From NCBI GenBank assembly GCA_021030905.1, contig JAGFMI010000025.1:525983-589982 (forward strand): a stretch of 64,000 nucleotides of DNA. The letters are read 5' to 3'. Position numbers and translations under genes: made by a program. Below the pieces are notes generated by a model, which was not told where the DNA came from, ran no database searches, and saw nothing but the letters and a program-made list of their open reading frames with translations. The stretch's first letter is position 1; each line of letters starts with the position of its first letter. Of this stretch, positions 48,837 to 63,353 are shown piece after piece. The stretch is from Pyrenula massariospora. Lineage: Eukaryota; Ascomycota; Eurotiomycetes; Pyrenulales; Pyrenulaceae.

Positions 48837-51800
48837 CTAGTAGTTCGGTAAAATTAAAATATAGAAAAAATTTATATAATTAAAATAAATATTTATATAT
48901 TATTAATTAAAAGCTGAATTAATCTTTATATTAAATATTATAATTTTATAATTTTAACTGATCTTTATTCTGACTAGTAAATTATTATAAATATATTATA
49001 AAAATAATAATAATTAAATTCTCTGAAAATATTAAAAAAATCAATTTTAAAATTTTTTTATAGATATATAAAAAAGTAGCTTTTATTTAAAAATATTTAC
49101 TTTTTTATAATTTATTAAACTTTTTTATAATAATAGTTTTATTTAATTTTAATTTATTTTTAATCTTTTAATAAACTATCTATTTTTTTAAAAAAAATTT
49201 TAAATTAAGCTAAATAAACTAGCTATTTATTATTTTTTCTTTATATTTATTTTTCCCTTCTCTCTTTTTTTTTTTTTTATTATTTTTAAAATTTTAAGAG
49301 CTGTCCCGCAGTTTTAAAAATTTTAAATTATTTTAATATAATTTATTAATAGCTATTTTTTTTATATTTATTCCCTCTTTATTTTTACTATCTTTTTATT
49401 TTTATTTTTTCTTTTTATAAATATTAATAGGATGTTTAAGCTATATTGAAATAATAAAATATAAAATATATAAATTACTATTATTATTTAAAATAAAATA
49501 GAATCTATTCTTTCTTTTTTTTTTATTTATATTTTTATTTATAAAGCTCAAAATATTATTTAAACTGAATTTAAAAAAACTACTATTTATAATATTATTT
49601 AAAAAAATATTTTTATTTAATTTTAAAGCAGTACTACTATTACTATTAAATTTTAAAAAAATTTATTTTTTATTTTAAATATTATTTTAGCCAATCGACC
49701 TACTTTCTCAATTTTTTTAATTTTTAAAAAAAAAATTTAGTTTTTTCGAGAAATTAAATTTTAAATTATTAAAATTTTTTTAATTTTTATTTAGTTTAAA
49801 TTATCTGCTGTTTTTATATCTATTTATAATATTTTTTTAATAATTTTAATTTTTACGGATTTTTTATTATTATTTATTTTTAATAATATAATTATTACTA
49901 CTAAGAATAGGCTTTGCGCTAATAATATTTTTTTAAAAAATTAATTAAAATATTATATTTAGATTATTTAGTAGTTTAATATAATAATATTATAAATTAA
50001 TAACTTAATTTTAAAAATTTAGATAGTTATAAATAGTAATAAAAAAACTCGCAAAATTTTTAAGTAATTTAATAATATTTTTTAATAATAATTTAGTTAG
50101 TATAGATAGAAAACTGTTAATAAAAATTAAATTTATAAAAATAATATTTTAAAAATACTTTATAGTATTTTCAATAGCTGTAAACTTATTAATTTTAATT
50201 TAAATATTAAAAATTTAATAATATTTTTTTAAATTAACTAAATATATATATTTATTATTAATAAAATTATTAATATTTTATAAATAAATTTGAGCTTATT
50301 TATTAAAAATTTTATTTATATAGTAACCCGCAAAGAATATTTATAGTTTATTAATAAAAAAAAAAATTTTTAATCGAGATAGTTTTCCAGCCGGTTAATA
50401 TTATTTTAATTATTTATAATATTAATAATTAAAGACTCTATTAGCCTTTTACTAATATAAAAATTAAAAAAATTAATAAAATTTTTCAATTTAAATTTAA
50501 AAATATATTAAAAAAGTAAATAGTTTTTATACAGTATAATATTTTTAATAAAATTATTAAAAATAAATTAATTTAAAAGACTGACAGTAATATTAATAAT
50601 ATTTAAATTTTTTTTAAAAATTTTTTAAATTTAGATCGCGCAGGTCGGAACACTATAAAATTATAATAATTTATTAATTATTTAAAATTAATTAAATATT
50701 CTACTAATTTTATATTTATACTATTTAAATTTTTTACTTTTTTTATATTTTTTTCTTTTTTAATATTTTCAACTTTATTATTTTTAATTAAAATTAAAAA
50801 ATTAAAGCTACTACTAACTATTTCTACTTTTTTTATAAAAAAGAAGAAAACTAAAAAAATTTATAAAATATTAATTAAAATAACTATTAATAAATTAATT
50901 AATAAGAAAAAAAAATAACTTTTAAAAATAATACTTAATTTATTATAAATTATATATAATAATAAAAAGCTGACTGTACTATTTTTTCTTTTTATAATTT
51001 AATTTTTTAAAATAAAGTCTTTAAAAATATTTCGTGAACTTATTAAATAGTTAAAAATTATTTATAATATAGAAATTTAAATAAGAGTTTTATAAATATT
51101 ATATTATTTAAATTAATAGCTAGTTTATATTTTAATATTATATTATTTAAAATCAATTCTTTAGCCGGTCTATTTTATTAAAATATTTAATTTAAATAAA
51201 TATAGTTTCTTGTTAGTCGAAATATTTTTAAAAATAAAATAATTTAATATTTTAAAACTAAATATATAATTTATAATTAAAAAATATATTAAATTACTGA
51301 CCTACCTATATAAAAAAAATAAAAATTAATTAAATAATTTAATAACAAGTCTATTAATTTATTTATAAAATTTATTAATTAAAAAAATAAATATTTTTAA
51401 AATACTATTTATATTTTTTTTTTTATAAAAATTAATATAATTATTAATTTATTAATTATATAATATTTACCTACTCTAATTTTTTTTTTAGTTTTTTTAA
51501 ATTTTTATATAGAGTATATTTTTATATTAAAAAATTAATATTTAATTCTAAGTCAAATTTTAAGTCAGAATATTAAATTTTTATTAAAATTAATATAAAT
51601 AATATTTGTATTGCAGTATATAACTCTGCTATATTTTTTTATTAATTTTATTATTTTTAAATTAAAGAAAAACTGAATAAATTAAATTTTTATATTAATA
51701 AAACTTATAGATTTTATAGTTAGTTTTAAATAATAAAAATAAAAAATTTAATTTAATAGAAAAATTTTTTAGAACATAAATTAGTTATTATTTTAAATAT

Positions 51801-52323
51801 TTAAATTTATTACTATCAAGTTTTGCTATTTATTAATTATAATATTAAAAAATTCAGAATTAAAATTACTGAATAGATTTAAAAAAATTATATTTTAATT
51901 AATAATTTAACTAAAAAGTCAGTTTATATAGAATAAAATTTTTTATTCTCTATTATAACTTTTTCTAACATTTTTTTTAATAATTTTAATAAAAAATTTA
52001 TAGTTATTAATATTTTCAGATTTTTTTTATCTATTTCTATATTTATTATATATATTAATATTTTAAAATTAATAACTATTTTTAATTTTATAGTTCTATT
52101 TAGTTTTTTTAATTCAGTATTTAATTTTACTGATCTAAATAATTTTTTAAATAAATAAAAATAGTTAGTTATATTAAATTATTATTTATTTATTTAGTTA
52201 TTTATATTTTAATTTTTTATTTTTTATTATTTTAAAAAGCTGGTTTTGCTTACTAAGCTTATTTTAAAAAAATAATAAATAATTTAAATACTTAGAATAA
52301 GTACTAATTAAAAAAGAATAAAA

Positions 52324-52602
52324 TATTATATAACAAATTAATTTTTATATAATTATAAAACTAGCAGTATATATAAAATATTATTTTTAAATTTTAATAA
52401 CTTATAACAAATAGTAGAGCTTACAATATAATATAATTAATAATCTATTTAATTCTGTATATATTTCTATATATATAAATATATTTTCTAAATATATATA
52501 ATTTTTTATTATTTTTTATATTAATAGATTTTTTATCTGTTTATCTGTTTATTTTAGTAGCTTCAATTTATATAATAATAGTTGCATTTTCGCGGTTTGT
52601 CA
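52324..52602 (+). repeat. Family B right LTR
   Basis: 279 bp, ending CGCGGTTTGTCA. It matches 40200-40478 with transitions in both directions, so each copy was mutated separately after insertion. Confidence 0.85.
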
Positions 52603-55379
52603 TTATATATTAATAAATATTTATAATTAAATAAATAAAATTAAAATTAAAATATTAATAATTTAAAAATAGTACGATGCGGATATACCGCGTATATATT
52701 TTTTAATAATTTTATTAAAAAAAAAATTTTACAAATTAATTATAATAATTTATGGTAAAAAAAATATTTTAAAGTAAAATATATAATTATAATAATTAAA
52801 TACTTTTATTAATAGTTTATATTTAAAAAAAAATATATATAGTTATTACATTACATATTTAATATATAATTATATAAAAATATTATAATATAAATTTTAT
52901 AAATTATTTACTTAATTACTATAATTTAAAAGATTATAATAAAATATATTAATTAATTTTATTGTAAATTTATCGTTATTAAAGCGGAAATATTATATAT
53001 ATAATTTAATATTAATTATAGTAAATTAATATTTTAAAATAATTATATATATTTTATGTACGAAGATTATAAATATAAAAAAATTAATAAATAAAATAAT
53101 TAAAAAAATATTTTATTTATTTAGTATATTTAAAAGTATAATAAATAATAAAAATACTATATTTATATTTTTATATTAAAAAATATTATATTATTATTTT
53201 GTAATTAAAAGATATTTTTTAATAACTTTTTATTTATAAATAAATAAATAAATAAAATAAATAAATTGAACGCTCAAAATATATTTAAAATATTATATTA
53301 ATTAATAATAAAATAATTAAAGTATACTTTTATTTAAAATATAATATATATATAATAACTTTATATTGATAATTATAAAAAAAATATTAAATAATATTAT
53401 TTTTATGTTTAATTTAATTTTATATATTAATATTAAATTATTAATAATTAAAATTAATATTAAAAGCAAATTATATATACAATGTATATAATATAAAATT
53501 ATAAATATTATATTAATATAGTAGACAGCTTAAAAATATATATAAATAATTTATAATAAAAAATATAAATTATAATATTTTTAGATTAAAAATGAGTTAT
53601 ATTTATAATAAAATATTTATAACTATAATATATATATTATAAGTTAATTAATAAATTTATTAAATTTTTTAAAATAAAATAAAGATTGGAAGAGAATGTT
53701 TATAAATTTAAATTTTTAAAATAATTTAACTATATATATTTTACTTTTTATATTTTTTTATTAAAATTATATTATATTTAAAATAGATATAAAGCATTTA
53801 TACTAAATATAATAAATAATAAAAAAAAATAAAAGATTAATAAAATCGTCGATAAAAAAATAAATTAATAAAAAAATATAATATTAAATATTATAAAAGG
53901 GTTTTTTGTAAAAAAAATATATATAAAAATTAATTATAAATATAAAATATATATAGAATGAAGTTTTACAGTAAAAATTAAAATAAAAAAAAATTATAAA
54001 AAAAATATAAAATCGCACTCTTTAAACTAATTAAATATTATAAATTAAAAAAAAAAAAAAATAAAAATAAAATTATTGACGGCGTATTATAAATATATTT
54101 TATATTTTTTATAAATAAACTTTAAAAATTTTTTTTTATTTTTTTTTAAAAAAAAAGAATAAAATAATTTAAAATAAAAATAGATATAAAATCTATTTAA
54201 AATTTATATAAATTTATTTTTTATTTTTTTAAACTTTGCGCGCCGCCTTTAACACTTTTTAATTTATTTTAATATTAAAAATTATTATATTGCGATAAAT
54301 TTAATTATTTTTATATAATTAATATATATAAATATATTATAAATATATATTATTTATAAATAATAATAATAATAACGGTGTAAATAGTAATAATAAAAAT
54401 ATAAATATAAATTTTTATACTTTTAAATATTTATATAAGTTAATTTAAAATATAAATATATTATAAATAAATTATATATTTTTTTATAGTCTTTGAAAGA
54501 AATTTATTTTTAAAAATAATAAATATAATAAATAATATTAAAAATTATAATATAAATTTTGGCGAGAGCGACCTTTTATTTTTATAAATATATTAAAATT
54601 TAAAAATAATATTAATATTATAAATTATTTATAAATTATTAATAATATTTTTATAAATATATATAAAATATATTAAAGCGAGAGGTTAGAACACCTTTTT
54701 TTTTTTTTTTTTTTTTTAAAGTTGGAGGCGGTAAAAAAGGAAAAAAAAAAACAATTATAAAAAAAGTCGTGGAGAAAATTAAAAAAAAGAAATTTATTTT
54801 TAATATTTATAATAATTAAATTTATTATAAAATTAAAATTAAAAAAAGAAAGAACGGCGATAAATATTTTATATTATTAATATATATAAATATTTTATAA
54901 TTATAATATTTATTAGTAGTTAAAAAAAAAATAATTATTATTATTATTATTATTATTATTATTTTATATAATTAATATATATAATATATCTACGAAGATT
55001 AATATTTATAAAATTAAATTAAAATTTTAAAAAATTTTAATAAGTTAAAATTATTAATATATATATTTAATATTCGCGACGATTTAATAATATAAAATAA
55101 ATTTTAAATTAATAACTTATAAAATAATTTAAAAAAATTAAAAAAAGAAAAAAAATTAAAATGGAATAAAAATTTTTATATATTTTAAATTCTTATAAAA
55201 TAAATTATACAATATTAAAATTTTAAAAAATAAATAAAATTAAAATAAATTTATTATAAATTTAAAATAAAATTTTAATTTATTTTATTAACCGCGCCTG
55301 CAAAATATATATATAATATATATAAATTATTAATTTAAAAATAAATTTTTTAGAAAAAGAAAATAATTATTATATTAAA

Positions 55380-55588
55380 TATTAAATATATATAAAATAT
55401 TTACGTAATCTTTTTATATTTATATATTTAAATAAATAGTTTTATTAAAAAGTTTTAACTTTTTAATTTTTAATTTTTATTATAATATATTATTAAAATT
55501 ATTTAATAAATTTATATATTATTTTTATATATTGTATTTTATTATATTTTAAGTATCTTATTCGTCAACCTGTTAAGCTGATTTTATA
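55380..55588 (+). repeat. Family A 3' LTR
   Basis: 209 bp, the same length as the copy at 36457. The sequence just inside it (about 54100-55379) recurs in reverse at 62716-64000. Confidence 0.8.
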
Positions 55589-56241
55589 TTTTTAATTAAA
55601 TTAAAATTTTTTTTTTAAATATTATATTAAATGAGCGAATAACTTGTTTTTTAATTAATTTTTAAATTTAATAAATAATATTAAATTTAAAATTAATTAA
55701 AATTTCTTTAAATAATTATAAATTTATTTTATTTAAATATTTTTAAATATAATTATTAATTCGATAAAAGGCGCAAAAACTTAAAATTTAAATTTAAAAA
55801 AAATTTAATTTAAAGTCGTAGACAAGCTTATAAAAATTTTTATTTTAATTAATTATAAAAAATTAATTTTATAATTATATAATACTCCTAATAACTTCCA
55901 ACTATAAAATTTTAAAAATAAATTTATTTAATAAAATAGTTTTAATATGTTTAAATAAAATAAAATTTATTTATTTTAATATTTTATTTTATTAAAGTAA
56001 AGTTAAAATTATATTTTTAAAATAAATATTTATTTTATTATATTATTTTTATATATTGTTTAAAATAAATTTTTTTTAATTAATTTTTTAATAAAAGGAT
56101 TTTTTACTGTCGCGATTTTTTTAAAATTTAATATAATTTTTAAAAACTTTTTGAACGTCGATTAAACTTAATTTTTATTTAAATAAAATTATAATAATAT
56201 ATTTAAATTAATTATTAGTAAAAATAATTATATATTAAATA
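55589..56241. other. Spacer between inverted family A copies
   Basis: About 650 bp of AT-rich DNA separates the 3' LTRs of two tail-to-tail family A elements. No feature was recognised. Confidence 0.4.
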
Positions 56242-56346
56242 TATAAAACCAGCTTGATAAGTTGACGAATAAAATACTTAAAATATAATAAAATATAATA
56301 TATAGAAATAATATATATATTTATTAAATAATTTTAATAGTATATT

Positions 56347-56627
56347 TATTGTATTTTGCCTAAAGAGGTAAAGTGTATTATTTAAACTATAAATAAAAAA
56401 TTCCAAACTTGAAAAAACTGTTTAAAATAGAAAAAAAAAAAAGTATTTATATTTTAAATTGCTTGGCGCGCAGAGCGCGTTAAAAAAAATAATAATTATT
56501 AATAATAATTTACTTTTTACTATTTGTACTATAAATAATTAGCTTAATGCGGTTAAAAGGTATTTAAAGATTAATCAAAATATATATTCGAAGTTTTTTT
56601 AAAGGGGAAATTTAATAAATTTTAATA
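56347..56627 (-). repeat. Family C LTR (left copy)
   Basis: Begins TATTGTATTTTGCC and ends TTTTAATA, where the right copy has TTTCAACA. Nearly all differences are C/T or G/A. Confidence 0.85.
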
Positions 56628-59089
56628 TTATTTTTTCTTTATAATTAAGTTTAATTTAAATTTAAATAGGAATTTTTTAGAGATATCTTCACTTTTATTT
56701 CGGAGTCGAATTTATTTAATCGGAAATATTTTATTAAATTTGGAAATAATTTAAACCGGGGGTATTTCGATATATTTAATAATATTTTTAAATAATTTTT
56801 TTTATATTATTAAATTTTTTTTTATCTATATTTTATTAATTATAATAGTTTAGCGCGTATCCTTTTTAATATATTTTATATTATAATTAATTTGATTTAG
56901 ATTTATAATAAGCTCTTAAAATTTTTTCGACTTCAAATTCTTTTTAGTTAAATATAATAATTGTTAAAAATAAATCTGAATTTTAATCTAATAGTAAATT
57001 ATTAAAATTTTTTAATAATTTCAACGAATAGAATACTAAGTAAATATAATAATTATTAAATAAATTTAATATACAGATATTATTATATTATTTTAAAACT
57101 TTAAAAAATTTTATTTATTTATAATTCAATTTTTTGCTAGGTCGGTTTGTTAAGAAATTTTTTATATTTAATTATATTAAGTTGCTTTTAATGATATTAT
57201 TTAATTATCGAGATTTATTAATTTAAATAATTTATTTATTTTATACTGCTTCAATATTTGCGCGGATCTATTTAATTATAGTTTAATACTATTTAGTCTA
57301 TTTTTTTACATCTTTTTATTTTAAGCGATTTTTAGTTAAAGTTAAATTAAATTTATAATTAAGATCGAAATCTATTCGAAGTTATTATTTTAAGTTAGTT
57401 TCGAAGAAAATTATTTCGGTAATATTTAATATATAGAAATTAACTACAAATTTAGTTAATGCGAAAATATAAAATTAATTTATCTATATATAATTAATAT
57501 AAAAATATAAATATTATTTTATTTTTTTATTCGCCGATTCAGTTTGACTATCTATTTAAAAATAATATATTATAAATAATTTTCAGAATATTTTTAATAA
57601 TTGATATAAATATCTTTAAAAGTATATAATAAAAATGGAGTCCCGATCAGAAATAATAAATTTTAATAAACTGTAAAATTTTCAAATATTATTTAAAAAT
57701 AATTTTATTATTTAATATATATTCAGATTATTTTTTTTCGCGATATAGAATATATAGTATTATTATTTAATTAAATAATTTATAACTATTATAATTATAT
57801 TATATTTATTACTTTTTAAAAGTTTTCCGATAAAGTTTACCGTTATATTTTTTTAAATTTTAATTAAAATAGATAAAGATTTTAATAAATTTCGATTTTT
57901 TATATTATTAGGCTAAATTTATTTATAATTATAACAATTTGCAATATATTTTATTATATTTTTATAGATATTTAATCAGTAATAAGTTTTTAAGACAGTT
58001 TATAATATTTGTTTCTTTTTTAAATATTTTATTGCAGATTAACAGTAAATATAATTTAAAAAATTTATTATTTATTTTATAGAAACTATTAATTTATTTT
58101 TTTGTTTTAAAATTTTATTATTTAGTGTATAGAGTGAATTAGTTTTGTTAATTTAAATTTTAAATTTAACTAAATTTTTATTAGTACGATTGTTTCTCTC
58201 AATATTTTTATAAATAAAAAATTTTTTATTTTTAATGATAAAAATAAATTGCTCGGGTTTCAATATCTGTTAAATTATAATTTTTTTTTATTTATTTTTT
58301 AGGTTTATAGGCCTATCCTGAGCACATTGAAATAATATATTAATAATTTAATTTTAAAATTCGGAGCAGTAGTAAATACAAAATTTAAATTTATTAAAAA
58401 ATTTCGACTATCTAGTTTAGCGGTAAAATAATTTTTGATTTTTAAAAAAATATTTAAGTTTTTTATAATCGGTTATAAATTTTAAATTATTTTTTAATAT
58501 AATAAATTCCGATTTTTATATTTTTAAATTTTTAATAATTATTAGCAGCTTTTTGTTGTAAATTTAATAGTTATATTTTATTGAAAAAAAATTTTTAAAA
58601 AAGTATACCACAGAATATTATTAATTATTATTTTTTAATTAAATTAATATCTTTTCTGAATAGTAATTTAAAATATTTATTTTTATTTAAATAGGCCGAT
58701 TTTAATTAAAATAGTTAAAAATAAAAATTGAATATAATTATTTTTTTAATTTTTAAAATATCGCTCCTTTCACTTTTTTATATTAAATTTAAAAAATATT
58801 TTTTTAAATAAGTTATATTAATAGCCGAGTAATATTAATAAATTTTTTAATAAAATAATAATAAAAATTATAAATATTTAGAAAAAATTAAACTTCCTTA
58901 ACTGTTTCCGAATTTTTTTAATTATAAATAGTTTTTATTTTAACCGAGTCTATTTATATGCCGTTAATATTTACTATTATTTTTAAAAACTTAATTTTTT
59001 GAACGTAGAATTTATTTTTATTAATATTAATTTATAATTTAATATTGGATAGTTTCTAAAATATTATATTAATATATTATTTATATTCG

Positions 59090-59270
59090 GCGCGAGTTCA
59101 ACTATAAATTAAAATATTATTAATATATATAGCGAGAAATTTATATAGAAAGTTAAAAAATATATTATTAATAAAATATTACCAGGTAGCGGATTTATTT
59201 ATTAAATTAAAAAATATTATTTAATATTTATAGGCTTCGAATTAAATATAAAAAATTATTAATTTTTTAT
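59090..59270 (-). pseudogene. Gypsy reverse transcriptase remnant (family C)
   Basis: On the minus strand the frame reads NNILFDFLYKFLAIYIDDILIYS-like with Asp codons now Asn. The order and spacing are those of Ty3/Gypsy enzymes. Confidence 0.7.
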
Positions 59271-62200
59271 TTTTAGCGGCTATACAAATTCGATGGAAAA
59301 TAACTTTTAAATTAATTTTAATAAAATATTTAATATTTTTTAATAAAGTGAGTATTTTGTCGATTAATAAAAATAAATATTAATTTTTTTTTATAATAAT
59401 ATTTAATTTTCGATAATTTATATAAAATTGTAAATCTCCATTTATTTTTCGTACAAATAAAATAAATAAAAATATTTTTATTTAATTTACCGTAATTTAT
59501 TTTTTAGTGAAGTTTTTATTTAAATATTTTTTAACTTTTTATAATTTGTCGAAGGAAATTCTTTTTAAAAATAAATATTTAATATTATAATTTTTTTTTA
59601 GTTGAATTTAGTAGTCGTGTAAATAATAAAATAATAATTTTTAAATAATAATTTTAAAAACTATATAAAAATATTGATAATGTTGTAGCGAAATTTTTTA
59701 AATTGAATTAATTTCAATTTTTAGGGATACCGATTTTTTATATATTGTAATAGTAAAAATTTAAACTTTTTTATTATATATAGTTTTTCGGAATTTTTTT
59801 GTCGAGATAAATTATACTAAAATAGATATAGAAAATATTTTATTAAAATTAAATAAAATTTTTAACAGTGCGGAGTTTAGATCCGGTTATTTTATTTTAA
59901 TAATTAATATATTATTATTTTTTTGCTTTGCGAAAATTTTTTCGATATAATTATATTATTTTAAATAAAATTAAAGATATTTTTGATCGGGATCGACTAA
60001 AATTTTGTAATATATTATATATTTTTTTTTAATAATAACTGCTTAAAAAGCTAATAGTATAAAAATAAAAAATATAATAATATTTTTATATCGGCTAATA
60101 GTTATTTTGATTAAAATTATTTTAATTACTATAGTTTTAAATTTTTTATTAAATTTAGTTAAATAGCGGGATTTTTATAATAATATAAATTTAATTTAAA
60201 TATATTTACAGAAAAACTGTATAAAGATTAAATTTATATAGATAGATTTATAGACTTCGATATTAAATAATATATATATATTAATAGAAAATTGGTTAGA
60301 AAAAAGGGTAATAAATAATATTATATTTTTATTAATTATATTATAATATTTATTTTCGAGCTGTTTAATAGTATATAGAATTTATTTTAACTATTTTTTA
60401 TTTTTATCTTCGACTTTGGGGAAGGCTATATATTTTTTAATTTTTTATTTTTTTAAATATTGAAATCGGATTTTTTTACTTTTTATAATTAAATCAAAAA
60501 ATTTTTTTAAGTTAATTTTAAATATTTGCAGACTATATATTTTAGCTATTTGTAGTAAAAATATTTTCGCTTATTATATAATTTGGTATATTTTTTAACT
60601 ATAATATTTATATATATAGAAATAAAACTTAGTCGGAAGTGAAAGGTTTTATTAAATTTATTAAATTTTTTAATTAAAATAATATTAACGAGCGCCGAAT
60701 TTCGGAAAAGAAATAATAAATAAATTTTGCGGAAAAAAATATTTGTCGAAGTAGATTTATTTTTTAATTATTATTTTTATAAATATATATCTATTAATTT
60801 GTATTGTTCGATTATTTTTGGTAAGTTATAATAAATTAATTTTACTATTTAACTAGCTATAGTTTTAGAGATTTTTTGTTATAATGCAGTTATTAAAAAT
60901 TTGTTAAGTTAGTTAAGATAGATTACTAATTAATAAAAATTAATAATAAATTTAAAAAAGTTTTAACTGCTCTGTTTTAGGTTTTCGAATTCAAATTTAT
61001 ATTATTATTTTTTGTTAAAATTATTTAAGGTTTATTTTAAAGTTCGGTATACTTCTTTATAATTATTAAATAAAATAAAAATATTAATTTCTAAATATAG
61101 CGTTAAATAGTTAGTTGTTTTATATTTAATTTATAAAATAATATAATATATTTTAATATTCTCGGTTGGATATCGGTTTTTATTAAAATAAAACTTATTT
61201 TTAATAAATTAATATTATTTATTATAAGTAAAATTTTTTCTGTCCGTTAATTTATTTGGATTAAATACTTTTTCAAAAAATTAAATTTTTTTAAATATTG
61301 TAAAAATAGTAGCTGCTGCAGTATAATTAAAAATAAAAATTATTTTAATAGAAATAGTAGCTCGACTAGTAATAGGATAATTAGAATTTATTAAAATTAA
61401 ATATGAATTTAATAGTGTTGATAAATTATATTAAATAGCGGCAATTAATTTTTAAAATAATTAATATTTTTTCTCGGCGGCATTTAATTATTTATTTAAT
61501 TATTTTTTATTTTATTCTAATTGGTTGAATAAATTTTTTTTTTTATTATTAAATTAATAAGTGTATTCTGTTCGACTCGAAATATATTTTATTTATTTTA
61601 TATATAAGTAATATCCGCTTAGAATATATATTATTTTTATTAAATAGTAAAAACTACTTCTACCGCTATATTATTATTTTTTTTATTTATTTATAAACTT
61701 ATTCTATCTATAGAGTCAATTTCTAAAAAGGATTTTAAAGTTTTTTTTTTATTATTCTGATTTATCTAACTATTTCGATATAATATTTTTTAAATAAGAT
61801 TTTATACTTATCGGTAATACTTTTTACGTTTTTAAAAAATTTTTATTATTATTAAAAATTATTCTGTATTTAACTAAAAATTAATAATAAAAATAGAAAG
61901 ATAATCTGCTAGCGGACTCAAAAAAAAATTATAAAATTTTAAAAAAATTTTATTAAGATTTTATTTAATTAAAATACTATATTAAATTAACGGCGACAAA
62001 ATATTAAATTTAAATAAAATAATTTAAACAGCGCGGCAAAAAATATTTAGAAAAAGAATAAATAAAAAAAAAATATAGCTTTTAGTTAAAGTTTTTAAAA
62101 TTATTTTAATTTAATTGAAATAAGGAGCTGTTTTAATAAAAAAGTTAAAAATAAAAAAGGTTCGAAGTATTAACAAATTTTAGTTAAAAATTAAAAAAAT

Positions 62201-62324
62201 TTTAATGGTAAAGTATCTATAATTAAATAGCGACAATAAGAATTGGCGACAATAAAATATAATAATAATATTAATTAATAATTCTGCTAGTATAGAAGCA
62301 AAGAAAGATAAAAATTTAAAATAA

Positions 62325-62606
62325 TATTATATTTTATTTAAAGAGATAAAATATATTATTTAAACTATAAATAAAAAATTTTAAACTTAAAAAAACTGTT
62401 TAAGGTGGAGAAAAAAAAAAAGTATTTATATTTTAAATTGTTTAGCGCGCAGAGCGCGCTAAGAAAAATAATAATTATTAATAATAATTTACTTTTTATT
62501 ATTTATATTATAAATAATTAATTTAGCGCGGTTAAAAGGTATCTAAAAATTAATCAAAATATATATTCAAAGTTTTTCCGAAGGGGAAACTTGGCAAATT
62601 TCAACA
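62325..62606 (-). repeat. Family C LTR (right copy)
   Basis: 282 bp, ending CAAATTTCAACA immediately before the ATATT duplication. Less decayed at its end than the left copy. Confidence 0.85.
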
Positions 62607-63317
62607 ATATTATAATAAAAATTAAAAGTTAAAAAGTTAAAACTTTTTAATAAAATTATCTATTTAAATATATAAATATGAAGAGATTATATAAATATTT
62701 TATATATATTTAATATTTAATATAATAATTATTTTTTTTCTTTAAAAGATTTATTTTCGAATTAATAATTTATATATATTATATATATATTTTATAAATA
62801 TAATTAATAAAATAAATTAAAATTTTATTTTAAATTTATAATAAATTTATTTTAATTTTATTTATTTTTTAAATTTTCGATATTGCATAATTTATTTTAT
62901 AAAAATTTAAAATATATAAAAATTTTTATTTTATTTTAATTCTTTTTTTTTTTTAATTTTTTTAAATTATTTTATAAGTTACTAATTCGAAGCTTATTTT
63001 ATATTATTAAATTATTATAAATATTAAATATATATACTAACAGTTTCAGTTTATTAAAATTTTTTAAAATTTTAATTTAATTTTATAAATATTGATCTTT
63101 ATAGGTGCATTGTATATATTAATTATATAAAATAATAATAATAATAATAATAATAATAATTATTTTCTTTTCAATTATTAATAAATATTGTAATTATAAA
63201 ATATTTATATATATTAACAGTATAAAATATTTATTATTATTCTTTTTTTTTTTAATTTTAATCTTATAACGAGCTTAATCGTTATAAATATTAAAAATAA
63301 GCTCTTCTTTTTTAATT

Positions 63318-63353
63318 CTTTCCGCGACTTTTTCCGCGACTTTTTCCGCGACC
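63318..63353. repeat. Three 12-bp units TTCCGCGACTTT
   Basis: Three direct copies, the last with a changed end, keep CCGCG intact in an otherwise A/T landscape. The equivalent place in family A copy 1 (near 54765) has a single diverged unit, so the expansion is specific to copy 2. Confidence 0.7.

Larger units (their letters stand above)
40200..52602 (+). mobile_element. Ty3/Gypsy element, family B, nested in family A
   Basis: Direct repeats of 279 bp at each end (40200-40478 and 52324-52602) start TG/TA and end TA/CA, and differ by transitions. Flanking TTAC (40196-40199) and TTAT (52603-52606) could be a 4-bp target duplication with one C-to-T change. A second type of Gypsy reverse transcriptase is readable on the plus strand. 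The internal 11.8 kb is long for one element, so a further insertion is likely, perhaps marked by the paired palindromes at 44382 and 48799. Confidence 0.78.
36457..55588 (+). mobile_element. Ty3/Gypsy element, family A copy 1, interrupted by family B
   Basis: Two 209-bp direct repeats (36457-36665 and 55380-55588) of equal length, differing by transitions, bound the element. After removing the 12.4-kb family B insertion its length is about 6.7 kb, typical of Gypsy. A gag zinc knuckle lies at 37693-37734: CYNCGEEK with the His and last Cys codons changed to TAT as RIP predicts. Reverse transcriptase follows: a decayed MPFGLTNAPATFQ at 38821-38859 and YIDD (read YIDN) at 38911-38922, exactly 30 codons apart and in the same frame. 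Dead copy. Confidence 0.82.
56347..62606 (-). mobile_element. Ty3/Gypsy element, family C, with intact LTR pair and target-site duplication
   Basis: LTRs lie at 56347-56627 (281 bp) and 62325-62606 (282 bp). The flanks are a perfect 5-bp duplication ATATT (56342-56346 and 62607-62611); removing element plus one copy rejoins the family A LTR. Total length is 6.26 kb. On the minus strand the reverse transcriptase reads FLAIYIDDILIYS with YIDD as YINN (59127-59116), preceded about 35 codons earlier by a broken MPFGLTNAPATFQ-like block. The shared LTR segment GCGCGCAGAGCGCG is largely unchanged in both copies. Confidence 0.85.

Noticed and set aside
52603-52606. Five-base target duplication for family B
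   Set aside because: Only four bases (TTAC/TTAT) can be matched, with one transition; recorded as possible, not claimed.
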